From Streptomyces mutomycini (GTDB lineage: Bacteria; Actinomycetota; Actinomycetes; Streptomycetales; Streptomycetaceae), in NCBI RefSeq assembly GCF_001700505.1, contig NZ_MAPV01000023.1, forward strand, positions 55,554-119,553: a stretch of DNA of 64,000 bases, read 5' to 3'. Below the pieces are notes generated by a model. It did no database searches. It was not told where the DNA came from and saw only the letters and a program-made list of their open reading frames with translations. Made by a program: the position numbers and the translations under genes. Positions 8,769 to 19,463 of this stretch are shown piece by piece (positions within the stretch are counted from its first letter, which is position 1; every line of letters starts with the position of its first letter).

Positions 8769-8892
8769 GTTGTCTGCTTTCTTCGCCGATGCCACAGGTC
8801 ATCGACGGGAGAGAGTGAGGTTCGGATGCTGATCACATCGGGCGGGCGTCTTTCCCCCTGTGGCAGGGGCGCGCGCCGGACGTACAGCGGGC

Positions 8893-9714
8893 CTATTCTT
8901 CCACGGCCTCGGGCCTGCGCCAAAATCGTCCGTCGGGACCCGGGGACCAGCCCAGGATGGACAGCATCTCGCGGTCCTTCTTGTCGAAGCCGGTCGCCTC
9001 GCAACGCTCGATCAGATCGGGCCTGTTGAGAGCGGTGCGGCGGAAGGCCTCGTCCCGTCGCCAGCGTGCGATCCGGCCGTGATGGCCACTGAGAAGCACC
9101 TCGGGGATGGCGCGCCCGCGCCACTCGGGGGGCTTCGTGTAGACCGGGCCCTCGAGCAGGTCGGCCATGGCCCCGGGCGCGAAGGAGTCGTCGCGGTGCG
9201 ACTCGGCGTTGCCGAGCACCCCCGGCAGCAGCCGGGCCACGGCCTCGGTGATCACCAGGACTGCGGCTTCACCGCCCGCCAGGACGTAGTCCCCGATGGA
9301 CACCTCGATGACCGGTATCCGGGTCGCGTACTCATCCATCACCCGGCGGTCGATGCCCTCGTAGCGGGCGGGGGTGAAGATCAGCCACGGTCGCTCCGAG
9401 AGCTCGACGGCCAGCTCCTGGGTGAAGGGCCTGCCGCTGGGCGTGGGCACCACGAGCACCGGGGAGTGCGCCCCGGCCTCGTACCCGCCGGCCAGCGCGG
9501 TGTCCAGCGCCTCGCCCCAGGGCTCGGTCTTCATGACCATGCCGGGGCCGCCACCGTAGGGGGTGTCGTCCACCGTGTTGTGCCGGTCGTAGGTCCAGTC
9601 CCGCAGGTCGTGGACGTGTACGTCGAGACTGCCCCGGGCGCGCGCCTTGCCGACGAGGGAGACGTTCAGGGGGTCGAGGTATTCGGGGAAGATCGTGACG
9701 ACGTCGAGCCGCAT
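8893..9714 (-). CDS. trmD: tRNA (guanine-N1-)-methyltransferase
   Basis: A 273-residue TrmD, a SPOUT-class methyltransferase that makes m1G37 in tRNAs with G36, preventing +1 frameshifts. It has the N-terminal [16 protein letters not shown], the DDTPYGGGPGMVMK segment, and the knotted AdoMet-binding region (PARYEGIDRRVMDEYATRIPV; SIGDYVLAGGEAAVLV). The C-terminal helical domain contains YTKPPEWRGRAIPEVLLSGHH. Start: the ATG at 9712-9714 overlaps the rimM stop (TGATG); a GTG one codon upstream is equally possible, with GAGGGG about 8 bases before. Confidence 0.96.
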   Translation of the reverse strand: MRLDVVTIFPEYLDPLNVSLVGKARARGSLDVHVHDLRDWTYDRHNTVDDTPYGGGPGMVMKTEPWGEALDTALAGGYEAGAHSPVLVVPTPSGRPFTQELAVELSERPWLIFTPARYEGIDRRVMDEYATRIPVIEVSIGDYVLAGGEAAVLVITEAVARLLPGVLGNAESHRDDSFAPGAMADLLEGPVYTKPPEWRGRAIPEVLLSGHHGRIARWRRDEAFRRTALNRPDLIERCEATGFDKKDREMLSILGWSPGPDGRFWRRPEAVEE

Positions 9715-10304
9715 CACTCGTCGCCCCTCTTCCCGTCGCCCGCCGCGTCACCCTCGGCAGCGTCCTCGTCACGCGTGGAGGCGACGACGGCCTCGCTCTC
9801 GTCGATCAGCCCCGGCGGCGGGGTGATGACGGCCCGCTGCTCCTCGAGGTCGATCTCGGCGACGATCTCCTCCACGAACGGGATCATCACCTCGCTGCCG
9901 TCCGGCCGTTCCACGATGAACAGGTCCTGGGACGGCAGGTGCGTGATCTCGGTGATCCGGCCGATCTCGGTGCCGTCCGCGAGGACGACATCGAGGTCCA
10001 TCAGCTGGTGGTCGTAGAACTCCTCGGGGTCCTCCGGCAGTTCCTCCGGGTCCACCTCGGCGATCAGCAGGGTGTTGCGCAGCGCCTCGGCGGCCGTACG
10101 GTCGCGCACGCCCTCGAACCGCAGCAGCAGCCTGCCGCTGTGCACCCGGCCGGTCTCGATCGTGAGCGGCCCGGTGCCGGCGGGCTCCGTGGCCAGCACG
10201 GCCCCCGGTCCGAGCCGGAGCTCGGGCTCGTCGGTGCGCACCTCGACGGTGACCTCGCCCTTGATGCCATGGGCGCGACCGATCCGCGCAACTACCAACT
10301 GCAC
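9714..10304 (-). CDS. rimM: Ribosome maturation factor RimM
   Basis: A 196-residue RimM, which binds uS19 during 30S head assembly. The N-terminal barrel is visible as [23 protein letters not shown], and the PRC-barrel-like C-terminal half as [18 protein letters not shown] and [16 protein letters not shown]. It ends in an acidic, Asp/Glu-rich tail of about 25 residues. The GTG at 10302-10304 has GGGAG upstream. It is coupled to trmD by a one-base overlap and separated from khpA by about 106 bp. Confidence 0.95.
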   Translation of the reverse strand: MQLVVARIGRAHGIKGEVTVEVRTDEPELRLGPGAVLATEPAGTGPLTIETGRVHSGRLLLRFEGVRDRTAAEALRNTLLIAEVDPEELPEDPEEFYDHQLMDLDVVLADGTEIGRITEITHLPSQDLFIVERPDGSEVMIPFVEEIVAEIDLEEQRAVITPPPGLIDESEAVVASTRDEDAAEGDAAGDGKRGDE

Positions 10305-10410
10305 GCTGTTTCTCCCGGTGGTTTCTTACTGAGGAGGCGGTCATGTACGGACGACAAAGGCCGGGGACGGCTCGAAAGCCCTCCCCGGCCCCGGCCGGTG
10401 TTCAACTCTT

Positions 10411-10650
10411 TCAGCGAACGTGGTCCACATCGACGAGGTCGACACGGATCCCACGGCCGCCGATGGCACCCACGACGGTACGCAGGGCGCGCGCGGTGCG
10501 GCCGTTGCGGCCGATCACCTTGCCGAGGTCGTCGGGATGGACCCGGACCTCGAGCACGCGTCCACGGCGCAGGTCACGCGAGGCGACCTGCACATCGTCG
10601 GGGTTGTCGACGATGCCCTTCACGAGGTGCTCAAGAGCCTCCTCGAGCAT
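10411..10650 (-). CDS. khpA: KH-domain RNA-binding protein (KhpA/YlqC family)
   Basis: A 79-residue single KH-domain protein. The RNA-binding GxxG loop is seen in GKVIGRNGRTARALR, flanked by the RRGRVLEVRVHPDDL strand and the VDLVDV strand. KhpA proteins pair with KhpB in several Gram-positives and influence cell division and RNA fate; here that is family inference. ATG at 10648-10650, only 2 bp after the rpsP stop, so it is in the rpsP operon, the usual place for this gene. Confidence 0.93.
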   Translation of the reverse strand: MLEEALEHLVKGIVDNPDDVQVASRDLRRGRVLEVRVHPDDLGKVIGRNGRTARALRTVVGAIGGRGIRVDLVDVDHVR

Positions 10651-10652
10651 GC

Positions 10653-11093
10653 TCAGGCCTCGGTCGACTCGGTGGACGCTGCAGCGTCAGCCGCCTCGTC
10701 CGCCTTCTTGTCCGACTTCTTGGCCTTCTGGGTGATGGCCTCACCCTTGGCCTCTTCGCCGTCCGTGGCCAGGGCCTCGAACAGGGCGCGCTTGTCGGCC
10801 TTGGGCTCGGGCTGCAGCAGCGGCGCGGGGGCCGGGAGACCCTTATGGGCCTGCCAGTCACCGGTCAGCTTCAGGATCGCGAGGACCGGCTCGGTCGGCT
10901 GGGCGCCGACGGACAGCCAGTACTGCGCGCGCTCCGCGTTGACCTCGATGCGAGAGGGGTTCTGCACCGGGTGGTACAGGCCGATCTCCTCGATGGCCCG
11001 GCCGTCACGGCGGACGCGGGAGTCGGCGACGATGATGCGGTAGTGAGGCGAACGGATCTTGCCCATGCGCTTCAGCTTGATCTTGACTGCCAC
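10653..11093 (-). CDS. rpsP: 30S ribosomal protein S16 (bS16)
   Basis: A 146-residue bS16. The conserved part is the first ~85 residues ([39 protein letters not shown]). The rest is an actinobacterial extension rich in Ala, Glu and Lys ([16 protein letters not shown]) that is probably disordered. The GTG at 11091-11093 is the family start, with AGGAGAC about 11 bases upstream. It is first in the rpsP-khpA-rimM-trmD-rplS group, so its promoter should lie within 11094-11248. Confidence 0.97.
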   Translation of the reverse strand: MAVKIKLKRMGKIRSPHYRIIVADSRVRRDGRAIEEIGLYHPVQNPSRIEVNAERAQYWLSVGAQPTEPVLAILKLTGDWQAHKGLPAPAPLLQPEPKADKRALFEALATDGEEAKGEAITQKAKKSDKKADEAADAAASTESTEA

Positions 11094-11248
11094 GGAAGTG
11101 GTGTCTCCTGGTCTCTGACGTGGTTGGGCACAAAAGATGCCACGTGGGGTTGCGGTACTCGGGTGCCCGATGGACGCGTCAGCCGGAGGAGAGAGGGGTC
11201 CTGTGCGACTGTCGAGTACAGCTAGCCATTGTGCCACATCACGTCGGG

Positions 11249-11842
11249 TCACCCCACCGCGACCGCCGCTTCCGGGATGCGGAAGGGCTTGCCGCAGCCG
11301 CCGCAGACGATCGGCGCCTGCGCGAGGACCGAGGGGACGACCCGGACGTTGCGCCCGCAGTCACAGACGGCCTTGACCCGCACTCCTCCCCCCGAGGACC
11401 CGTGGCGCGCGGCAGGACCGCGGAAGGAGCGCTTGGTGTCCGCCGCGGTGGCCACGGTGTGCGCCTTGAGCGCACGCTGCAGCCGCTCCGCCGTGGGGCG
11501 GTATCTGCGCTTGGCCTCGGGATTGAGCGTCACCAGCGAGAATCCGCTGCTGGGGTGGGGCTCCTCGGCATGATCGAGGCCCAGCTCCTCGGCGATCGCG
11601 AGGAATCGTCGGTTGTGGTATCGGCCGGCACGGGAGGTGTCCCGGACACCTCTCGCGGCAGCGATGCCGTGGACTGCCTCATGGAGCAGCCGTTCGAAGG
11701 AGAGCTCGGCGCCACAGGCGGACGAGGACTCTCCGATCAGGGACTCTGGCGCGGCTAGATCGGGCAGCTCGGGGTGGTACCGCTGAATGTCGGCCCACGC
11801 CTGTGCCAGCTCTGCGGCAAGTACAGGTGGTGTCGTGCTCAC
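11249..11842 (-). CDS. SprT-like zinc metalloprotease candidate with C-terminal zinc ribbon
   Basis: A 197-residue protein not firmly identified. Residues 52-58 read LLHEAVH, an HExxH zinc-protease motif (HEAVH at 54-58), followed by [19 protein letters not shown]. That arrangement resembles SprT/Spartan-like domains, where the third zinc ligand lies about 15-20 residues on (His76 is a candidate). The C-terminus has two paired-Cys knuckles (CDCG ... CGGCGKPF), a zinc-ribbon-like element as in SprT proteins. No signal peptide or membrane span is seen, so it should be cytoplasmic. GTG start at 11840-11842. It lies alone between rpsP and a divergent methyltransferase gene. Spartan-type proteases act on DNA-protein crosslinks; that role here is only a hypothesis. 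Confidence 0.7.
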   Translation of the reverse strand: MSTTPPVLAAELAQAWADIQRYHPELPDLAAPESLIGESSSACGAELSFERLLHEAVHGIAAARGVRDTSRAGRYHNRRFLAIAEELGLDHAEEPHPSSGFSLVTLNPEAKRRYRPTAERLQRALKAHTVATAADTKRSFRGPAARHGSSGGGVRVKAVCDCGRNVRVVPSVLAQAPIVCGGCGKPFRIPEAAVAVG

Positions 11843-12362
11843 GTCGTGACAACGAGCCTGAGTGCTCCGGTGTTCCTATTCCGGGGCATCCCAAATAATT
11901 TGCACGTACCAGTCAGTTGCCCTTGATGCGTCCGGACGAGGGCGGGTGCGCAGAACAGCGGAGAAGTCTCACAGCTCGCACCAAGGTAGGACGTAGCAAC
12001 GCGTACGCACCGGTCTGGACAGGCGCCCCCGGGGGACAGTACCGGGCACGGAACGGCGGCCGCACACCGGTCGCGAGCCGGGGCGGGGGCGCTCGACGTG
12101 CTGCGCCCCGTGTGTCGGGTAAGACTGTGAGGAAGCGAGCAGCAGGCGTGCTGTTCCCGGCGTCCGCATCGCGCACGCGGCGGCCGGGGGCGCACGACCG
12201 GAGCACGCGGGCAATGCCATCCCACCCCGTCCGGCCTCTGGACGGGACCGCCGATGCGGAGTTCCCTGACATACGGGGGCTGTGGGCACGCATACACAGC
12301 ACACAGACATGGGGGACCTCACTCGGGCACGACCGACCTCACGGCGGATTGGGGCGCATTCC
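11843..12362. other. 520-bp divergent intergenic region
   Basis: This lies between the SprT-like gene (minus) and the methyltransferase gene (plus) and must hold both promoters. It is slightly AT-richer around 11890-11910. No convincing gene, hairpin, tRNA or strong promoter consensus was found. Confidence 0.5.
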
Positions 12363-13223
12363 ATGACACCTACGCTCGTCCGGCACCACAGGTACGCGGA
12401 TTCGTCCGCCCCGGTGGACACCGGTACCCGCGCCCGTGACTGGGCCGAGATCCAGGAGCGCATGCTGGCGCCGCTCTACGAGGCGGTGTACGCGCGCCTC
12501 GAAGTCGGGGCCGGTACGCGGATGCTCTCCCTCGGCTGCGGTTCCGGGCTCGCGCTGCTGATCGCGGCCTCGCGCGGGGCGCGCGTCACCGGCGTCGACA
12601 CCGACCGCGACCGGCTGGCCCTGGCCCGTGAGCGCCTGGCCGCCGAGCCGGGGCAGGACACGGGCCGTGCGGGCCCGCGGGCGAGGCTCGCCGAGAGTGT
12701 GCCGGCAGCCGCGCCGGACGGTGAGGCCCCGTACAACCTGCTGACCGCCTTCCAGCCGATCGGCTGCACGGCCGGAGACTCCGAGGGGCTCGCTCCCGCG
12801 CTGGCCTCGGCCATGCCGCTGGCCGTACGGGGGGCCACGGTGGTGCTGGCGGGCTGGGGTCCTCCGGAGCGGTGTGCCACCGCTCCGGTGCTCAGGGTGG
12901 CGGCCCGGCTCACCGAGTCGGCGCGCGCCCCGCGGTCCGGGAGCGGCTGGCGGCCGGCGCTGCGGGACGACCTGGAAGAGGTGGCGGCCCGGGCCGGCCT
13001 CAAACCGGACGGCTCGGGCCGGGTGTCCTGCCCGTTCGGCTACGCGGACGTGGACAGCGCGGTGCGCGGCCTGCTGTCGACCGGCCTGTTCGACACGGCG
13101 ATACGGGCGACGGACCGCACCCAGGTGGAGAAGGAGGTCGCGGAGGCCATGCATCCGCATCTGCGGCCCGACGGCACGGTGTGGATGCCGAACGTCTTCC
13201 GCTACCTGGTGTGCGTGACGTAA
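12363..13223 (+). CDS. Class I SAM-dependent methyltransferase
   Basis: A 286-residue methyltransferase of unknown substrate. The AdoMet-binding motif I is LSLGCGSGLALLIAAS (about 55-70), followed by the acidic end of strand 2 in VTGVDTDRDRL (about 75-86). The C-terminal half has the ordinary alternating alpha/beta pattern with an LAGWGPPERC loop. The ATG at 12363 precedes MTPTLVRHHRYAD; an in-frame ATG 81 bp upstream would add a poor, Arg/Thr-rich extension. Ribosome-binding sequence is weak. The gene ends just before a 14-bp stem terminator shared with the convergent ffh. Confidence 0.82.
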   Translation: MTPTLVRHHRYADSSAPVDTGTRARDWAEIQERMLAPLYEAVYARLEVGAGTRMLSLGCGSGLALLIAASRGARVTGVDTDRDRLALARERLAAEPGQDTGRAGPRARLAESVPAAAPDGEAPYNLLTAFQPIGCTAGDSEGLAPALASAMPLAVRGATVVLAGWGPPERCATAPVLRVAARLTESARAPRSGSGWRPALRDDLEEVAARAGLKPDGSGRVSCPFGYADVDSAVRGLLSTGLFDTAIRATDRTQVEKEVAEAMHPHLRPDGTVWMPNVFRYLVCVT

Positions 13224-13233
13224 CGGGACAGCG

Positions 13234-13264
13234 AAGGGGCGCCCCGCCGAGCGGGGCGCCCCTT
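13234..13264. terminator. Bidirectional terminator between methyltransferase gene and ffh
   Basis: A perfect 14-bp inverted repeat (AAGGGGCGCCCCGC, loop CGA, and its complement) between convergent genes. It has no long T run, as is common in Streptomyces. Confidence 0.8.
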
Positions 13265-13283
13265 CTGCCGTGCACCGGGCCGG

Positions 13284-14831
13284 TCAGCCCATGAACTTCT
13301 TGAACTCGTCCGGCAGTTCGAAGTTCTTGTCCTCCTGAGCGGGCAGGTTGAACGCACCGCCCTGCGCCGCCTGCTCGCGGCGGGCCGCCTCGGCCTGCTC
13401 CTCAGCCTTGCGCTTCATCGGGTTGCCGCTCTTGCGCTTGCCCTTGGCCTGCTTGACCTGCTTCTTCTGCCGGCCGGGGCCGCCGCCCATGCCCGGCATC
13501 CCCGGCATCCCGGGCATGCCGCCGCCCTGGGCCATCTTCGACATCATCTTGCGGGCCTCGAAGAAGCGCTCCACCAGGTTCTTCACGGCGGAGACCTCGA
13601 CACCGGAGCCCTTGGCGATACGGGCCCGGCGGGAGCCGTTGATGATCGTGGGCTCCGCGCGTTCCTTCGCGGTCATCGACTTGATGATCGCGGCCGTACG
13701 GTCGACGTCGCGCTCGTCGATGTTGTTGATCTGGTCCTTGATCTGCCCCATGCCGGGCAGCATCCCGAGCAGCTTGGAGATGGAGCCCATCTTCCTGACC
13801 TGCTCCATCTGCGCCAGGAAGTCGTCGAGCGTGAAGTCCTTACCCTTGCTCGACGCCAGCTTGGAGGCCATTTTGGCGGCCTCTTCCTGGCTGAAGGTCT
13901 TCTCCGCCTGCTCGATCAGGGTGAGGAGGTCACCCATGTCGAGGATGCGGGAGGCCATGCGGTCGGGGTGGAAGGCGTCGAAGTCCTCGAGCTTCTCACC
14001 GTTCGACGCGAACATGATCTGCTTGCCCGTGACGTGCGCGATCGACAGGGCGGCGCCACCACGGGCGTCACCGTCGAGCTTGGAGAGCACGACACCGTCG
14101 AAGCCGACGCCGTCACGGAAGGCCTCGGCGGTGTTGACCGCGTCCTGGCCGATCATCGCGTCGACGACGAAGAGGATCTCGTCGGGGCTGACGGCGTCGC
14201 GGATGTCCGCGGCCTGCCGCATCAGCTCCTCGTCGATGCCGAGGCGGCCGGCGGTGTCGACGATGACGATGTCGTGGACCTTGGCCTTGGCGAACTCGAT
14301 GGAGTCCTTGGCGACCTTGACCGGGTCGCCGACGCCGTTGCCCGGCTCCGGTGCGTACACCGCGACACCGGCACGGTCGGCGACGACGCTCAGCTGGTTG
14401 ACGGCGTTGGGGCGCTGGAGGTCACAGGCGACGAGCAGCGGGGAGTGGCCCTGGCTCTTGAGCCAGAGACCGAGCTTTCCGGCGAGGGTGGTCTTACCGG
14501 CACCCTGCAGACCCGCGAGCATGATCACGGTGGGCGGGTTCTTGGCGAACCTGAGCCGCCGGGTCTCGCCGCCGAGAATGCCGACGAGCTCCTCGTTGAC
14601 GATCTTGACGACCTGCTGGGCGGGGTTCAGCGCCTGGGAGACCTCGGAGCCGCGCGCCCGCTCCTTGATGTTGGCGATGAACGCCCGGACTACGGGGAGC
14701 GCGACATCGGCCTCGAGCAGGGCGATACGGATCTCGCGAGCCGTGGCGTCGATGTCCGCCTCGGACAAGCGGCCCTTGCCCCTGAGGTTTTTGAAAGTCG
14801 CGCTAAGGCGGTCGGAGAGAGTATCGAACAC
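13284..14831 (-). CDS. ffh: Signal recognition particle protein Ffh (SRP54)
   Basis: A 515-residue SRP GTPase that binds 4.5S RNA and nascent signal sequences and docks with FtsY. The N and G domains are clear: P-loop GLQGAGKTTLAGKL, VACDLQRPNAVNQL, the DTAGR motif, and TKLDGDARGG. The M domain (about 300-450) ends in a Met/Gly-rich stretch (MMSKMAQGGGMPGMPGMPGM), then Lys-rich and Gln-rich segments. GTG start at 14829-14831 with GAGGA upstream. The receptor FtsY is encoded about 8 kb away in the same window. Confidence 0.97.
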   Translation of the reverse strand: MFDTLSDRLSATFKNLRGKGRLSEADIDATAREIRIALLEADVALPVVRAFIANIKERARGSEVSQALNPAQQVVKIVNEELVGILGGETRRLRFAKNPPTVIMLAGLQGAGKTTLAGKLGLWLKSQGHSPLLVACDLQRPNAVNQLSVVADRAGVAVYAPEPGNGVGDPVKVAKDSIEFAKAKVHDIVIVDTAGRLGIDEELMRQAADIRDAVSPDEILFVVDAMIGQDAVNTAEAFRDGVGFDGVVLSKLDGDARGGAALSIAHVTGKQIMFASNGEKLEDFDAFHPDRMASRILDMGDLLTLIEQAEKTFSQEEAAKMASKLASSKGKDFTLDDFLAQMEQVRKMGSISKLLGMLPGMGQIKDQINNIDERDVDRTAAIIKSMTAKERAEPTIINGSRRARIAKGSGVEVSAVKNLVERFFEARKMMSKMAQGGGMPGMPGMPGMGGGPGRQKKQVKQAKGKRKSGNPMKRKAEEQAEAARREQAAQGGAFNLPAQEDKNFELPDEFKKFMG

Positions 14832-14952
14832 GGCGCTCGTCGGTCCTCAGGGTCGGGGGCGTGGCAGGTCAGTCGCCCTCCAGGGTATCCGGACCCCGGG
14901 GAACGCGAAGCCCTCGCCCGTTTCTCGTGACGAACGGGCCTGGGACAGGAGG

Positions 14953-17403
14953 TCAGCCCAGCTCCTTCTCGACCTCCCGGGCCACCTCCGCGGCCCGTTG
15001 CGGGAGGAGCGGCTCACCGGCGGCGTCGGTGACGTAGAAGGCGTCCACGGCGTTCGCGCCGAGCGTGGAGACATGGGCGCTGCGCACTCTGACCGCGCTC
15101 CGGTCCAGCGCGCGGCCGATCCGGTGCAGGAGGCCCGGGGCGTCCTGGGCGCGGACCTCGATCACCGTGGCCAGGCGCGATCCGGCCGCGGGGACGGTCA
15201 CCCGGGGCGGCGGGGCCTTCACCCCGCGCCGCCGTGGATAGGCGGCTTCGCGTTCGGCGAGCCTGGCCCGGATGTCCAGGGAGCCGTCCAGGGCGCGTAC
15301 CAGGTCGGCGCGGAGCCGAGTGGCCTGCGGGAGTGAGCCGTACTCGGCCGCGACCCGCCAGCTGAGCACGAGGAGGTCTGCCGTGTCGCCCAGCTCGGTG
15401 GGGAGCTCGACGGCGCGCAGGTCGGCGGCGCGCACGGTGAGGCGGTGCAGGGCGAGGACGCCGGCCGCCGCGGGCAGGACGCCGGGGCGGTCGGGCAGCG
15501 CGATGAGGAGTTCGACGCCGACGGGTTCGGGTTCGCCGTCCTCGGAAGCCGGTTCGGGCCGGGTGTGCAGGGAGAGGACGGGCTCGCCGGTGCGCAGGGC
15601 CTCGACGGCGAGCCGTTCCTGCTCGGCGCTGGGGGCGAGCGGCTCCGGCACGGGGGGTTCCTCGCCGGCCAGGAGAGCGGCGACCCGCTTGACCAGGTCG
15701 GTGACGAGGGAGGCCCGCCAGGAGCTCCAGGCCGCGGGGCCGGTGGCCAGTGCGTCGGCCTCGGTGAGCGCGTGCAGGAGTTCCAGGGTGGAGGCGTTGC
15801 CGACGGCCGTGGCGACGGCGCGGACGGTCGCGGGGTCGTCGAGGTCGCGCCGGGTGGCGGTGTCGACGAGCAGCAGGTGGTGCCGTACGAGCGTGGCGAC
15901 GACGCCCACGTCCTGCTTGTCGAAGCCGATGCGGGCGGCCATGTCGCGGGCGATGACCTCGCCGACCACGGAGTGGTCCCCCGGCCAGCCCTTGCCGATG
16001 TCGTGGAGCAGGGCGGCGATCAGGAGCAGGTCGGGGCGGCCGACACGGCGGGTGAGGTGGGAGGCACGTACGGCTGTTTCGACCAGGTGCCGGTCGACGG
16101 TCCAGGTGTGGACGGGGTTGCGCTGCGGCCGGCAGTGGACCCGCTCCCAGTCGGGCAGCAGCCGGGTGATGATGCCTTCCGCCTCGAGGGCCTCCCAGAC
16201 TCCTACGGTGGGTTCACCGGCACCGAGCAGGGTGACGAGTTCCTCGCGGGCCTGGGCGGGCCACGGCACGGGCAGCGGCTGGGCCGCGGTGCCAAGGTGG
16301 CGCACGAGGTGGCGGGAGAGCGGCAGCCCGGCCTCCGCCGCCGCGGCGGCGGCCCTGAGGGTGAGCACGGGGTCGCGTTCGGGGCGGGCGGTGCGCGCGA
16401 GGACGACCTCGCCGTCGGCCTCGACGACGCCCTCGGCGAGCGGGGTGCGTTCAGGAGCGGCCTTGGCGCCGCCGAGGATCGTGCGCAGCCGCGGTCGTGA
16501 GGAGCGGGCCCGCAGGACGCGGTTGACCTCGCGCCAGGTGACGTCGGTGGCGTACGAGACGGTCCGGGCGGCCTCGTAGACCTGGCGCAGCAGCGCGTCG
16601 GCGTCCAGGAGACCGAGGGCCCCGGCGACCTGGTCCTGCTCCTGCAGGGCGAGGCGGTCGGTGGCCCGGCCGGTGGTGAGGTGGAGTGCGTCCCGGGCGT
16701 CGAGGAGCGTACGGCGGGCTTCCGCGAGCCCTTCGCGGGGCGCGTCCGCGACCCAGGAAGCGGCGACGGCGCGCAGGGCGGTGGCGTCGCGGAGGCCGCC
16801 CCGGGCCTCTTTGAGGTCGGGCTCCAGGAGGAACTGGAGCTCGCCCATGCGTTCGGCCCGCTCGCGGCAGAGCTCGTCGAGGGCGGGGAGGCGTTTGGGT
16901 GCCTGGTTGCGCCAGTCGGCGAGGATCGCGGTCCGCAGGCCGGCGACGAGGCCGAGGTCTCCGGCGACCGGGCGCGCGTCGAGCAGTCCGAGCTGGACCT
17001 TGAGGTCCTCCCCCGCGGTTCTGCGTGCTTCGCCGGGGGTGCGTACGGAGTGGTCGAGGGCGAGGCCGAGATCCCAGACGGGGTACCAGATCCCGTCGGC
17101 GAGGGCGGCGACGGCTCCGGCGTCGGCGTTGCCGTCGTGCAGGAGCAGGAGGTCGAGGTCGCTGCGCGGGGAGAGCTCTCCGCGGCCGTATCCGCCGACG
17201 GCGACGAGGGCGGCGCCGCGGACGCCCGCCCGCTCGGCGGCCGTGGTGAACAGACCGGTCAGCCAGTCGTCGGTGAGCCGGGCCAGTGCGGCACGGCGCG
17301 GCGGCCCGGACCGCGTCTCCTCCTGGAGGAGGCGCAGCCGGGCCGCCGCGTAGCCGCTGGGTCCCGAGTCCTCGGATTCGGTGGTCACTTCGGTGCTCGT
17401 CAC
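14953..17403 (-). CDS. glnD: [Protein-PII] uridylyltransferase GlnD family
   Basis: An 816-residue GlnD. Order: nucleotidyltransferase domain with the VGGYGRGELSPRSDLDLL motif at about 69-87, a GlnE/PII-linker-like helical region, an HD phosphohydrolase domain (AALLHDIGKGWPGDHS, around 455-470), and two C-terminal ACT domains that sense glutamine. In Streptomyces GlnD is reported to adenylylate rather than uridylylate GlnK at Tyr51. GTG start at 17401-17403, with GAAAGG upstream. It follows glnK by about 35 bp in the amtB-glnK-glnD operon. Confidence 0.95.
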   Translation of the reverse strand: MTSTEVTTESEDSGPSGYAAARLRLLQEETRSGPPRRAALARLTDDWLTGLFTTAAERAGVRGAALVAVGGYGRGELSPRSDLDLLLLHDGNADAGAVAALADGIWYPVWDLGLALDHSVRTPGEARRTAGEDLKVQLGLLDARPVAGDLGLVAGLRTAILADWRNQAPKRLPALDELCRERAERMGELQFLLEPDLKEARGGLRDATALRAVAASWVADAPREGLAEARRTLLDARDALHLTTGRATDRLALQEQDQVAGALGLLDADALLRQVYEAARTVSYATDVTWREVNRVLRARSSRPRLRTILGGAKAAPERTPLAEGVVEADGEVVLARTARPERDPVLTLRAAAAAAEAGLPLSRHLVRHLGTAAQPLPVPWPAQAREELVTLLGAGEPTVGVWEALEAEGIITRLLPDWERVHCRPQRNPVHTWTVDRHLVETAVRASHLTRRVGRPDLLLIAALLHDIGKGWPGDHSVVGEVIARDMAARIGFDKQDVGVVATLVRHHLLLVDTATRRDLDDPATVRAVATAVGNASTLELLHALTEADALATGPAAWSSWRASLVTDLVKRVAALLAGEEPPVPEPLAPSAEQERLAVEALRTGEPVLSLHTRPEPASEDGEPEPVGVELLIALPDRPGVLPAAAGVLALHRLTVRAADLRAVELPTELGDTADLLVLSWRVAAEYGSLPQATRLRADLVRALDGSLDIRARLAEREAAYPRRRGVKAPPPRVTVPAAGSRLATVIEVRAQDAPGLLHRIGRALDRSAVRVRSAHVSTLGANAVDAFYVTDAAGEPLLPQRAAEVAREVEKELG

Positions 17404-17438
17404 CCAGCTGCCTTTCCGTTCACGGGGGGGCCTTCGGT

Positions 17439-19126
<1,688 letters not shown>

Positions 19127-19223
19127 CGGCGTCTCCTCGTCGTCGGTGCGGCCACGTGCGGGGGTGCGGGACCACGGTGAAAAGGTGCGGGCCGGTTATG
19201 CGCCATGACATTCGCGCAGCGCG

Positions 19224-19261
19224 GTTTCCACGAATGCCGCACGATGTTTCACCGCAGTGAC
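19224..19261 (-). promoter_or_regulatory. GlnR-type binding site upstream of amtB
   Basis: Read on the minus strand the site is GTCAC-n6-GAAAC-n6-CGGCA-n6-GAAAC. This is the gTnAC-n6-GaAAC tandem arrangement described for GlnR boxes in Streptomyces, with three of four half-sites close to consensus. It lies about 100 bp before the amtB start, as expected for nitrogen-limitation activation. Confidence 0.8.
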
Positions 19262-19463
19262 GAAGGAGCTCCGCGTGTTACGTCCCAATGAACCAGGAGT
19301 GTCCGGCCCGGTGCGCTGCCTACCATGCCGGCGGCGCCGCATACGGTGCGGTTGGAACGCCCGGGAACGTGAACCGGCCACGACGGCGCCCCGCTGACCT
19401 GGCACATGGGGGAGCCGAGTCGAGTGGTGCGGGCGGCGTCGTGGCCGGTGGAGGTGGACCCGG

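Noticed and set aside
8855..8869. Small hairpin in the rplS leader as a ribosomal-protein attenuator
   Set aside because: Only a 6-bp stem with no T run and no recognisable L19 binding structure.
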